39,808 bases of DNA from Sphingomonas bacterium (GTDB lineage: Bacteria > Pseudomonadota > Alphaproteobacteria > Sphingomonadales > Sphingomonadaceae). Location of the stretch: the NCBI RefSeq assembly GCF_028292925.1, contig NZ_JAQGLK010000146.1:1-39808 (forward strand). Direction: 5' to 3'. Shown piece by piece: positions 7,147-14,959 of the stretch (positions are counted from its first letter, which is position 1; each line of letters opens with the position of its first letter). Below the pieces are notes generated by a model. It was not told where the DNA came from. It made no database searches and was given only the letters and a program-made list of their open reading frames with translations. The position numbers and the translations under genes are program-made.

Positions 7147-7902
7147 ATGATCGATCGTCGCAGCTCGCCCGACCGCGGCCCGCCGATGGGCATGATGGAA
7201 CGTCGCGCCAACGCCAAAAACCGCCCGCCGTTCGTCACCGCCATCGTCATGGTCGGGCTCGCCATCGCCTGCCTTGCTGCCGTGCCGTCCCACGCCCGTG
7301 CGCGCGCCCTGGCCGCCGATATCGAGTTCGCACCGATGATGCCGGTGGGGCCGATCGCGATGCCGGCGGACGGGGCGATCTTCCACGCGGTCAACGGCTA
7401 CGCCCCGCTCACCTCCGGCGCACGCGCGGCGACGGTGGGCGATACGCTGACGATCGCGCTGGTGGAGCGGACGCAGGCGGTGAAGACCAATTCGGCCTCC
7501 ACCGATCGATCCGGCAATATCGGCATAGCCCCGCCGACGACCGGGCCGCTCAACTTCTTCAAGCCGACCGACATCTCGACCGGCGCCGGCGGCACCTTCA
7601 ACGGCAAGGGCCAGGCGACGCAGTCGAACGCGCTGACCGGCGAGGTGACGGTCACCGTCGCGCAGGTGCTGCCCAACGGCAATCTGATGGTCCGCGGGCA
7701 AAAGCTCGTCACGCTCAACCGCGGCGACGAACATATCCGCATCAGCGGCATCGTTCGCCCGGCGGATATCCTGCCGGACAACCGCGTGCTTTCCACCCGC
7801 GTGGCGGACGCGCGCATCACCTATTCCGGATCGGGCGAGATCGCGCGCGCCAGCCATCAGGGCTGGCTCGGCCGCTTCTTCTCCCGCGTCGCCCCGTTCT
7901 GA
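7147..7902 (+). CDS. flgH: Flagellar L-ring protein FlgH
   Basis: FlgH forms the outer-membrane L ring. The core motifs are clear: GARAATVGDTLTIALVERTQ, VTVAQVLPNGNLMVRGQKLV and ISGIVRPADILPDNRVLSTR followed by VADARITYSGSGEI. ATG 7147 is chosen because GAGG at 7135-7138 is 8 nt upstream; a GTG at 7138 is the alternative. The N-terminus has a hydrophobic stretch after about 30 residues (VTAIVMVGLAIACLAAVPSH). Its Cys lies in AIAC, a poor lipobox, followed by a signal-peptidase-I-like AHARA-type region (PSHARARA). Lipidation, usual for FlgH, is therefore uncertain. Confidence 0.94.
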   Translation: MIDRRSSPDRGPPMGMMERRANAKNRPPFVTAIVMVGLAIACLAAVPSHARARALAADIEFAPMMPVGPIAMPADGAIFHAVNGYAPLTSGARAATVGDTLTIALVERTQAVKTNSASTDRSGNIGIAPPTTGPLNFFKPTDISTGAGGTFNGKGQATQSNALTGEVTVTVAQVLPNGNLMVRGQKLVTLNRGDEHIRISGIVRPADILPDNRVLSTRVADARITYSGSGEIARASHQGWLGRFFSRVAPF

Positions 7903-7913
7903 GGATATTGGCC

Positions 7914-9014
7914 GTGCGCCTGCTTTCCACGATCTGCATCGCGCTCGTCGCGCTCGCCGCCGCCATTCCGGCGCAGGCCGAACGGATCAAGGATCTGGGC
8001 GGCTTCCAGGGGCTGCGCACCAATCAGCTGACCGGCTACGGCATCGTCGTCGGGCTGGCCGGCACCGGCGACGACAGCCTGGATTATGCGACGCTCGGCA
8101 TGAAGGGGGTGGCGCAACGATTCGGGCTGACGCTGCCGCCCGGCGTGAACCCCGCGCTGAAGAACGCGGCGGCCGTACTCATCACCGCCGATCTGCCGGC
8201 GATGGCCAAGCCGGGGCAGAAGCTGGACATCACCGTCTCCGCCATGGGCAAGGCCAAGTCGCTGCGCGGCGGGGCGCTGATCGTGGCGCCGCTCTACGGC
8301 GCGGACGGGCAGATCTATGCGATGGCGCAGGGCAACCTGGCGGTGGGCGGCCTGGGGGTCAGCGCGCAGGACGGATCGAGCGTATCGGTGAACGTGCCGA
8401 CTGCCGGGCGCATCCCCGGCGGCGCGACGGTGGAACGCGCCGTCGACAGCGGCTTCGCGCAGGCGCCCGAATTGCTGTTCAACCTTGGCGAGGCGGATCT
8501 CACCACCTCCGGCCGCATCGCGCAGGCGATCAACTCCGCATTCGGCCCAGGCCGGGCGCGGGCGATGGACGCGGTGACGATCGCCATCGCCGTGCCGCCG
8601 GGCGCGGAGGCGCGCACCCTGCTGATGGGACAGATCGAAAATCTCGACGTGTCGCCTGCCGACGCCCCCGCGCGGGTGATCGTGAATGCCCGCACCGGCA
8701 CCGTCGTCATCAACGGCGCGGTGCGGATCGCCCCCGCCGCGGTGGCTCATGGCAAGCTGACCGTCAGTGTCAGCGAAGACCCGCAAGTTTCGCAGCCTGC
8801 ACCTTTCAGTAAGGGTCAGACGGTAGTGACACCATCCAGCAGCATCGAAGTGGCGGAGCGCAAGGCGCAGATGGTCGATTTCCACCCCGGTGCCAGCCTG
8901 GCCGATATCGTGAAGGCGGTGAACGCGCTGGGCGCCTCGCCCGCCGATCTGGTCGCGATCCTGGAGGCGCTGAAGCAGGCGGGCGCGATGAAGGCGGAGC
9001 TGATCGTCCTGTGA
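7914..9014 (+). CDS. flgI: Flagellar P-ring protein FlgI
   Basis: FlgI forms the periplasmic P ring and depends on FlgA. From GTG 7914 (GAGG 9 nt upstream; a TTG at 7908 is too close to it) the 366-residue product has the signal peptide RLLSTICIALVALAAAIPAQA. The family opening ERIKDLGGFQGLRTNQLTGY-GIVVGLAGTGDD follows, and the C-terminal VDFHPGASLADIVKAVNALG-ASPADLVAILEALKQAGAM is typical. Its TGA overlaps the GTG start of the rod-binding protein. Confidence 0.97.
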   Translation: MRLLSTICIALVALAAAIPAQAERIKDLGGFQGLRTNQLTGYGIVVGLAGTGDDSLDYATLGMKGVAQRFGLTLPPGVNPALKNAAAVLITADLPAMAKPGQKLDITVSAMGKAKSLRGGALIVAPLYGADGQIYAMAQGNLAVGGLGVSAQDGSSVSVNVPTAGRIPGGATVERAVDSGFAQAPELLFNLGEADLTTSGRIAQAINSAFGPGRARAMDAVTIAIAVPPGAEARTLLMGQIENLDVSPADAPARVIVNARTGTVVINGAVRIAPAAVAHGKLTVSVSEDPQVSQPAPFSKGQTVVTPSSSIEVAERKAQMVDFHPGASLADIVKAVNALGASPADLVAILEALKQAGAMKAELIVL

Positions 9015-9328
9015 TCGCCCCCGTCGCCACCCCCGGCATCGGCGGCATCGCCGGCAGCACCGCCTCCCCTTCGGCGGAAAAGGACAAGCTGGCCTCAGCC
9101 GCCAAGGCGTTCGAGGCGGTGTTCCTGCGGCAGATGATCTCTTCGATGCGCTCGGCAAGCCTTGGCGACGAACTGTTCGGATCTTCGGCGGGCGAGCAGT
9201 TCCGCGACATGTCCGACGCGCGGCTGGCCGACAGCATGGCCGGTGGCAAGGGCTTCGGCATCGCCGAGTTGCTGCAAAAGCAGTTCGCCGCGCGCGCCGC
9301 CGCGCCAACCGGAGACACACCGAAATGA
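9011..9328 (+). CDS. flgJ: Rod-binding protein (FlgJ N-terminal domain only)
   Basis: A 105-residue protein starting at GTG 9011 inside the flgI stop. It carries the rod-binding domain of FlgJ: LASAAKAFEAVFLRQMISSM and GEQFRDMSDARLADSMAGGK, followed by GFGIAELLQ. The C-terminal glucosaminidase domain of enteric FlgJ is absent, as is common in Alphaproteobacteria. A separate lytic enzyme is therefore needed to open the peptidoglycan, and the transglycosylase at 13414-14301 is the obvious candidate. Its stop overlaps the flgK ATG. Confidence 0.92.
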   Translation: MIAPVATPGIGGIAGSTASPSAEKDKLASAAKAFEAVFLRQMISSMRSASLGDELFGSSAGEQFRDMSDARLADSMAGGKGFGIAELLQKQFAARAAAPTGDTPK

Positions 9329-10659
9329 GCGATCTGCTCCGCATCGGCGCATCTGGGATCACCGCGTATCGCAGTGCCCTTTCCGTCATCGCCGACAATG
9401 TCGCCAATGCGGAGACGCCCGGCTACGCGCGGCGCGATGTCGCCCTGCGCGAGACGACCGCGGCAAGCTCGGGCCCGCTATACCGCGCGTCTGTCACCGG
9501 CGGCGGCGTGGCGGCGGCTTCGGTGACGCGGGCATGGGACGCGTTCAAGGCGAGCGACGCGCGCGACGCCGGAAGCGATGCAGCCAGTGCCGAAACCCGC
9601 GCGCAGTGGCTGGGCGCCGTGGAGACTGCGCTACCCGATGGCGATAACGGCATTCCCGCGCGGATCGGCAGCTTCTTTGCCGCCGCCACCAGACTCGCGG
9701 CCGATCCCGGCGGCACCCTCGCCCGCAGCACCACGCTGTCCGCGCTCGGCGACGCAGCTGCGGCGATCCGATCGGGCGCGGCGGGGCTGGCCCGGGTGCA
9801 GCAGGGCATCGCTGCCGACGCCACCGCCACCGTCGCTTCGGCGAACACCAACCTCGCCTCGCTTGGGCAGGTCAACCGATCGATCGCGCGCGCGGCGGAG
9901 GGATCGACCGCCAAGGCCGCGCTGGCCGACGAACGCGATCGGCTGCTCGGCGATCTCGCCGGCCAGATCGGGATCGACGCGACGATCAGCGCGAACGGCA
10001 CCGTCGCCGTATCGCTGGCCGGTGCCCCGGATACACCGCTCGTCTCCGGCAGCGGTTCCGCCACGATCGGGCTGACGCTCGGCGAGGACGGCCGCGTCGC
10101 GCTCGACGTGGGCGGGGCCCGCCTGACCGCGACCGGCGGCAAGCTTGCCGGGCTCGCCGACGCCGCGGCCGCAACTGCGGATGCGACGGCCACGCTGAAC
10201 ACGCTGGCGGTCGATTTCGCCGGACAGATCAACGGCTGGCAGGCGCAGGGGCGCACCCCCGCCGGCGCGGCGGGCGCGCCGCTGCTCACGGTGGGTGCGA
10301 CCGCCGCCACGCTCGTCGTGTCGACCAGCGATCCTTCGGCCATCGCCGCCGCCTCCGCCGAGGGCAGCGCCAATGGCAACCTGGCCACCCTCACCGATCT
10401 GCGCGGCGCCGCCGGCGCGGAAGCGCGAATGTCCGCGCTGATCAACCTCAACGCCCAGGCGCTGGCGACCACGAGCGCGCAGGCCGGCGCCGCCGGCACC
10501 CGCCGCGATGCCGCTGCCGCCGCACGCGATGACGTGGCGGGCGTCGATCTCGATCGGGAGGCGGCCGAACTGATCCGCTTTCAGCAAGCCTATGACGGTG
10601 CCGCCAAGGTGATCCAGGTCGCCCGCGAAACGCTTCAATCCATCCTGCAGCTCTTCTGA
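9325..10659 (+). CDS. flgK: Hook-filament junction protein FlgK (HAP1)
   Basis: FlgK joins hook to filament. The 444-residue product begins MSDLLRIGASGITAYRSALS with VIADNVANAETPGYARRDVA, the FlgK N-terminal pattern. It ends AGVDLDREAAELIRFQQAYD followed by GAAKVIQVARETLQSILQL, typical of HAP1 proteins. It is about 100 residues shorter than the enteric protein, in the Ala-rich middle. Coupled to flgJ by ATGA; flgL follows after 11 bp. The FlgN-like protein at 675-1001 would be its chaperone. Confidence 0.95.
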   Translation: MSDLLRIGASGITAYRSALSVIADNVANAETPGYARRDVALRETTAASSGPLYRASVTGGGVAAASVTRAWDAFKASDARDAGSDAASAETRAQWLGAVETALPDGDNGIPARIGSFFAAATRLAADPGGTLARSTTLSALGDAAAAIRSGAAGLARVQQGIAADATATVASANTNLASLGQVNRSIARAAEGSTAKAALADERDRLLGDLAGQIGIDATISANGTVAVSLAGAPDTPLVSGSGSATIGLTLGEDGRVALDVGGARLTATGGKLAGLADAAAATADATATLNTLAVDFAGQINGWQAQGRTPAGAAGAPLLTVGATAATLVVSTSDPSAIAAASAEGSANGNLATLTDLRGAAGAEARMSALINLNAQALATTSAQAGAAGTRRDAAAAARDDVAGVDLDREAAELIRFQQAYDGAAKVIQVARETLQSILQLF

Positions 10660-10670
10660 GGATTCGCGCC

Positions 10671-11513
10671 ATGATCAGCGGCACCAGCACCCGCATCTCC
10701 GCCGAGATCGCCCGCCAGTCGGCGATGTCGCGCGATATCGCCAAGCTGCAGGAGCAGGTCTCGACCGGCAGGAAGCTCACCTCGCCGTCCGAGGATCCGG
10801 CGGGCAACGCCCAGCTCGGCACGATCCGCCGGAGCCAGGCCGACGACGCCGCCTTCGCCGTCAACACCGATGCCGCGGCGGCCACCGCGACCCGCGCGGA
10901 CAGCGCGATGTTCTCGCTCTCCACCGCGCTGGACCGTGTGCGCGAGCTTGCCGTGGCCGCCCGCTCCGCAACCTATTCGGAAGGCGACCGCAGGATTGCG
11001 GCGGCGGAATTGCGCAGCATCGCCGACGACATCACCCAGATGGCCGCCCAGAAGGATTCCCGCGGCCAGCCCCTGTTTCCGGAGGGCAATCCCCTGGCCA
11101 TTCCGATCGGCGAAGGCATGCAGGTCACCGCCACGGTGTCCCGCGCGCAGCTGTTCGGCAGCGGGGATGCTGGCCTTGCCGGGATCGTCTCGGCCGCGGC
11201 GGATGCGCTGGAGCTGACGGATGCGGATGCCCGCTCGGCAGCGACGGCAACATCGCTGGATGCGATCACCGCCGAATCGGACCGCGTCGCGCAGGTTCAC
11301 GGCGAACACGGGGTCCGCGCCGCACGGATCGACGCCCGCCGCGAGGCGCTGAGCGATCGCGCCATCACGCTGACCGACGAACGCACCGCGATCGAGGGGG
11401 CCGACGTGAGCGCCGCGATCGCGCTGATTACCGCCAAGCTCAACACGCTGGAGGCGGCGCAATCCGTGTTCGCCCGGCTCAACCGCCAGAACCTGTTCGA
11501 TATTCTCGGCTGA
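10671..11513 (+). CDS. flgL: Hook-filament junction protein FlgL (HAP3)
   Basis: A flagellin-like 280-residue junction protein. The N-terminal flagellin-type helix includes SAMSRDIAKLQEQVSTGRKL, followed by TSPSEDPAGNAQLGTIRRSQ. The C-terminal helix ALITAKLNTLEAAQSVFARL-NRQNLFDILG ends as in FlgL. GAGG lies before the ATG. It is the last gene of the sigma-54-driven operon; the next gene, motA, has its own sigma-28 promoter in the 118-bp gap. Confidence 0.94.
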   Translation: MISGTSTRISAEIARQSAMSRDIAKLQEQVSTGRKLTSPSEDPAGNAQLGTIRRSQADDAAFAVNTDAAAATATRADSAMFSLSTALDRVRELAVAARSATYSEGDRRIAAAELRSIADDITQMAAQKDSRGQPLFPEGNPLAIPIGEGMQVTATVSRAQLFGSGDAGLAGIVSAAADALELTDADARSAATATSLDAITAESDRVAQVHGEHGVRAARIDARREALSDRAITLTDERTAIEGADVSAAIALITAKLNTLEAAQSVFARLNRQNLFDILG

Positions 11514-11552
11514 TCGCGGCGGCCCGCCGAGATCGCGAAGGGGCCGGAAACC

Positions 11553-11579
11553 TTAAGTTTCGGCCATCGCGGCCGTTAA
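11553..11579 (+). promoter_or_regulatory. Sigma-28 (FliA) promoter for motA-motB
   Basis: TTAAGTTT (11553-11560), an 11-nt spacer, and GCCGTTAA (11572-11579) differ from the FliA consensus TAAAGTTT-N11-GCCGATAA at only two or three positions, with exact spacing. It lies 52 bp before the motA ATG in the only sizeable gap between flgL and motA. A late (class III-type) stator operon under FliA is the usual arrangement. Confidence 0.85.
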
Positions 11580-11631
11580 TGAAAGGGAGTGGGCGGATAC
11601 GCCCGGCGCGTACCTTCTGGGGGTTATTTCG

Positions 11632-12495
11632 ATGTTCGCAGCCGTGGGTCTGGTGGTGCTTCTGCTGATGGTGTTCGGCGGGTTCGCGCTTACCGGCGGC
11701 CATCTGGAACCGGTGCTGCATGCGGTGCCGCACGAAATGCTGATCATCGGCGGCGCCGCGGTCGGCGCGGTCATTGCCGGCAATTCGATGAAGGAACTCA
11801 AGCAGCTCGGCGGCGGCCTTGGCGCGGTGTTCAAGGGCCCGCGCTACAAGAAAAAGGATTTCCTCGACGCGATCTTCCTGGTCTCGAGCCTGATGAAGAT
11901 GCTGCGCGCCGACGGCCCTGTCGCGCTCGAGCCGCATATCGAGGATCCGAAGACATCGAGCATCTTCGCGGAATATCCGCGGCTGCTGAAGGATAGCACG
12001 CTGATCCACCTCATCACCGATACGCTGCGGCTGGTGGTCGTTTCGTCCGGCACGCTCGATCCGCGCGCGGTGGAAGAGGTCATGGATAATTCGCTGAAGA
12101 CGCATCACCACGATGCGGTGCGCCCGGCCGATCTGCTGCAGGGCCTGGCCGATGCGCTGCCGGCGCTCGGCATCGTCGCCGCGGTGCTGGGCGTGGTGAA
12201 GACGATGGGGTCGATCGATCAGCCCCCCGCTATCCTCGGCGGGATGATCGGCTCCGCGCTGGTCGGCACCTTCCTCGGCGTGCTGCTCGCTTACGGCATC
12301 GTCGGCCCGTTCGCGCAGCGTTGCCGCCAGGTGATCGAAAGCGACGCGGCGATCTATCACACCGTCAAGCAGATCATCATCGCCTCGCTCCACGGCCACC
12401 CCCTGCCGCTGGTGATCGAGGCGGCGCGCTCCGGCATCAGCCATTCGAACCAGCCGGCCTTCGCCGATGTGTTCGATGGCATGCGCGCGCGCTGA
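11632..12495 (+). CDS. motA: Flagellar motor stator protein MotA
   Basis: MotA is the proton-channel and torque-generating stator subunit. The 287-residue product has two N-terminal membrane segments (VGLVVLLLMVFGGFAL and EMLIIGGAAVGAVIAG), a charged cytoplasmic loop, and the MotA C-terminal channel helices, ALPALGIVAAVLGVVKTMGS (with the conserved Pro) and ALVGTFLGVLLAYGIVGPFA. Length is normal for the family. ATG 11632 lies downstream of a sigma-28 promoter. motB follows directly. Confidence 0.95.
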   Translation: MFAAVGLVVLLLMVFGGFALTGGHLEPVLHAVPHEMLIIGGAAVGAVIAGNSMKELKQLGGGLGAVFKGPRYKKKDFLDAIFLVSSLMKMLRADGPVALEPHIEDPKTSSIFAEYPRLLKDSTLIHLITDTLRLVVVSSGTLDPRAVEEVMDNSLKTHHHDAVRPADLLQGLADALPALGIVAAVLGVVKTMGSIDQPPAILGGMIGSALVGTFLGVLLAYGIVGPFAQRCRQVIESDAAIYHTVKQIIIASLHGHPLPLVIEAARSGISHSNQPAFADVFDGMRAR

Positions 12496-12499
12496 AACC

Positions 12500-13444
12500 G
12501 TGGCTTCGTCTGCCAAGCGCGGCCGCAACGAGCCGGAGCGGCCTACGATCATCATCGTCAAGAAGATCGTCGCGGAGGGCCATGGCGGCCATCATGGCGG
12601 CGCATGGAAGGTCGCCTATGCCGATTTCGTGACGGCGATGATGGCGTTCTTCCTGCTGCTCTGGATCCTCGGCGCCACGACGGAGAAGCAGCGCAAGGGC
12701 ATCGCCGATTACTTCACGCCGACCTTGGTCGAGATGAGATCCAAGTCGGCCGGTGCCAACGGCCCGTTCGGTGGCGATTCGCTGATGGCCAAGGAGAACT
12801 ACCCCCATCAGGCGGGGCAGACCGGCACGAAAAGCATCACCATCCCCAAGGACGCGACCGGCGGCGACAAGGAAGGCGCGGCGGCCAAGAAGGACCGCGA
12901 TCGCGCGCGCTTTGCCGCGCTCCGCAAGAAGCTGATCGAGAAGATCGACGCGAACGCCAAGCTGCGCGCGCTCAAGCGCAACATCCGCTTCATGGAGACG
13001 CGTGAGGGGCTGCGCATCGATCTGGTCGATCAGGCCGATTTCGCGATGTTCGGGCTCGGCAACGATCGCCTGCTGCCCGTCGCCGCAAGTCTGATGGCGC
13101 AGGTCGCGCAGGTGATCGGCGGCGTGCCCAATGCGGTGATCGTGCGCGGCCATACCGATGCGCTACCCTATGCATCCGGCCGCACCGTCAACAACTGGAC
13201 GCTGTCTTCGGCGCGGGCCGAGGCGACCCGGCAGGCGCTGGCGAGCAGCGGGGTTCCGGCGGATCGCTTTGCCCGGATCGAGGGTGTCGCCGAGCGGGAG
13301 CCCTATGTGCCCGCCAATCTGTACGATCCGCGCAACCGCCGCATGTCGATCACGCTGGCCTGGAGCGCGGACCTGAACCCGTTGCCCCAGAGCATGCGGG
13401 CCCGCGCGCCGGCTCAGGTGAGCGAGGCGGCGATCATCCGATAG
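12500..13444 (+). CDS. motB: Flagellar motor stator protein MotB
   Basis: MotB anchors the stator to peptidoglycan and carries the proton-binding Asp. The N-terminus has the typical basic run (PTIIIVKKIVAEGHGGHHGG). The single membrane segment WKVAYADFVTAMMAFFLLLW holds the conserved Asp. The C-terminal OmpA-like domain has VIVRGHTDALPYASGRTVNN. GTG 12500, 4 bp after motA, is preferred because the N-terminus then matches family length (314 residues); an ATG at 12467 inside motA is the alternative. The 3' end overlaps the convergent transglycosylase gene by 31 bp. Confidence 0.93.
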   Translation: MASSAKRGRNEPERPTIIIVKKIVAEGHGGHHGGAWKVAYADFVTAMMAFFLLLWILGATTEKQRKGIADYFTPTLVEMRSKSAGANGPFGGDSLMAKENYPHQAGQTGTKSITIPKDATGGDKEGAAAKKDRDRARFAALRKKLIEKIDANAKLRALKRNIRFMETREGLRIDLVDQADFAMFGLGNDRLLPVAASLMAQVAQVIGGVPNAVIVRGHTDALPYASGRTVNNWTLSSARAEATRQALASSGVPADRFARIEGVAEREPYVPANLYDPRNRRMSITLAWSADLNPLPQSMRARAPAQVSEAAIIR

Positions 13445-14301
13445 GCCAGCATGGCGTGCTTGGGATCGGGCCGAAGCAAATTGATCCGTCCGTGCCGTTC
13501 GGCCAGTGCCAGCAGCGTGGCATCCCCGCCACCGGCCCGCTTTGCCGCGGCCGATCCCGGCACGTCGACCAGCCGGACGCTGTCGGGATCTGCCCTGGCC
13601 ATCCGCACCGGCCGGTCGAACCCGTCGCCGCTGGGCACCGCCCCGGCCCCGCCGATCTTGCGCGCCATCAGCGCGTAGACCTGGGAAAGCGACCGTGGCT
13701 CGCCCGATTTCCGATAGAAGATGCTGTGGTTTGCCGCCGCCTCCCGCGGGAAGGCGGATGCGGCGGCGGCATCGGGATAGGCATCGGCCGCCTTCAGGAA
13801 GCGGCTGGCACCCTTCAGCCCGAGGAAATGCGCGAAGTAGAGATCGGCGCTGCGTGGCGGGCGGCCCAGCGCCTGGGTCAGCCCCGCGGCGTTGTCGCTG
13901 GCAAACTCGCCGGCCATCAGCGCGGAGGCTTCGGGATCGTTGCGCAGCGCGAAGATCGCCTGCGCCGCCGCAGGATCGCTGATCCGCCACTTGCCGTGGC
14001 TCCAGCCGATGCGGTCCGCCGCCCAGCCATAGCCATGTTCGGTGCCGTGCTGCTTCAGCACGCCCAGCCAGCTCTGGTCGATGAACTGGTACAGCCCGGC
14101 CGCGGACGAGCTTGCCGCCTTGGCCAAAGGATTCAGCCCGCTTTCGCTCTGCGCCTGGGCGAGAAGGTAGTTGAAGTCCACGCCGGTACGGTCCGCCGCG
14201 CGGGCAATGGCATCGCGCACCCCGCCGCGCGCGGTTCTGGCCACGGCATCGATCAAGCGGGCGGTCATGGCCGGGGCGAGCCTATCATAGCCTGCCGCCA
14301 T
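13414..14301 (-). CDS. Lytic transglycosylase (Slt-type) associated with the flagellar locus
   Basis: An Slt-like muramidase of 295 residues. The goose-lysozyme-like core has the catalytic Glu in YLLAQAQSESGLNPLAKAAS (E53), then SAAGLYQFIDQSWLGVLKQH. A hydrophilic C-terminal extension ends in PKHAMLAYRMIAASLT. There is no signal peptide: a TAA stop lies in frame 12 nt before ATG 14301 and the first 40 residues are amphipathic, not hydrophobic. The neighbouring FlgJ lacks a hydrolase domain, so this enzyme probably cuts peptidoglycan for rod passage, as SltF does in Rhodobacter. Convergent with and overlapping motB by 31 bp. Confidence 0.85.
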   Translation of the reverse strand: MAAGYDRLAPAMTARLIDAVARTARGGVRDAIARAADRTGVDFNYLLAQAQSESGLNPLAKAASSSAAGLYQFIDQSWLGVLKQHGTEHGYGWAADRIGWSHGKWRISDPAAAQAIFALRNDPEASALMAGEFASDNAAGLTQALGRPPRSADLYFAHFLGLKGASRFLKAADAYPDAAAASAFPREAAANHSIFYRKSGEPRSLSQVYALMARKIGGAGAVPSGDGFDRPVRMARADPDSVRLVDVPGSAAAKRAGGGDATLLALAERHGRINLLRPDPKHAMLAYRMIAASLT

Positions 14302-14457
14302 GGCCGAAACCGATTAACGCCGGTTTAAAGCCGCGCCGGCGCAGGGGGCACGCCGATACAAATCGCGACAATTGATCGCCGTCGCCGGCATATGCGTGCG
14401 ACAGGCGAGCGCCATTCTCTCCTCAACGCCGCTGGCGCCCACCAAGGAGTTGACCCC

Positions 14458-14838
14458 ATGAAGAAGTTCATCCTCGCTTTGCTCGCCGCCACCGTCGCCA
14501 CCAGCCCGGTGCTCGCCGCCCCCGATCGTGACCGTGACGATCGCCGCGTCGTTCAGACGCAGCGCACCGTCGTCAAGCAGAACGGCAATCGCGTCGTCAC
14601 CCAGAAGAAGGTCGAGATCCGCGGCGACGATCGCCGCCAGGCCCGCCGTTCATGGCGCAAGGGCGAGCGTTTCGAGAGCCGCTACGCCCAGAACTACCGG
14701 GTGATCTCCAGCCCGCGCCAGTATCGCCTGCGGGACGCGCCGCGCGGCTACCGCTGGGTCCAGTCGGGCAACGATGCGGTTCTGGTCGGCATCACCAGCG
14801 GCCTCATCGCCTCTGTCCTGGCCAACGCGATCCGCTGA
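14458..14838 (+). CDS. RcnB-like small periplasmic protein
   Basis: A 126-residue secreted protein with a signal peptide (MKKFILALLAATVATSPVLA), then a very basic, Arg/Asp-rich middle (APDRDRDDRRVVQTQRTVVK). The C-terminal module YRLRDAPRGYRWVQSGNDAV-LVGITSGLIASVLAN is typical of the RcnB family of Sphingomonads. RcnB of E. coli acts in Ni/Co homeostasis; most alphaproteobacterial relatives have no assigned role. ATG 14458 follows AAGGAG at 14444-14449. The 156-bp gap upstream must hold its promoter, but no clear motif was seen. Confidence 0.82.
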   Translation: MKKFILALLAATVATSPVLAAPDRDRDDRRVVQTQRTVVKQNGNRVVTQKKVEIRGDDRRQARRSWRKGERFESRYAQNYRVISSPRQYRLRDAPRGYRWVQSGNDAVLVGITSGLIASVLANAIR

Positions 14839-14849
14839 TCCGGAAAATC

Positions 14850-14928
14850 GGCTCCGGGCATCATGTCCGGGGCCGCCGGTCAGCCAGCGTAAAGCCGGCG
14901 GATGCAAGTCCGCCGATGAAGACCATCG
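14850..14928 (+). promoter_or_regulatory. Leader with overlapping, mutually exclusive hairpins upstream of TonB receptor
   Basis: Between the RcnB-like gene and the receptor start, four inverted repeats follow one another. GGCTCCGG (14850-14857) faces CCGGGGCC (14867-14874), with one wobble. CCGCCGG (14873-14879) faces CCGGCGG (14895-14901). CGGCGGA (14896-14902) faces TCCGCCG (14909-14915). CGATG (14914-14918) faces CATCG (14924-14928). The second and third stems share bases 14896-14901 and cannot form together. The first could also end rcnB-like transcription, although no T-tract follows. A cis-acting switch is an inference; no known riboswitch class was recognised. Confidence 0.4.
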
Positions 14929-14959
14929 CCCGCGTGGGGGCGGCACCATTGGGGAATGC

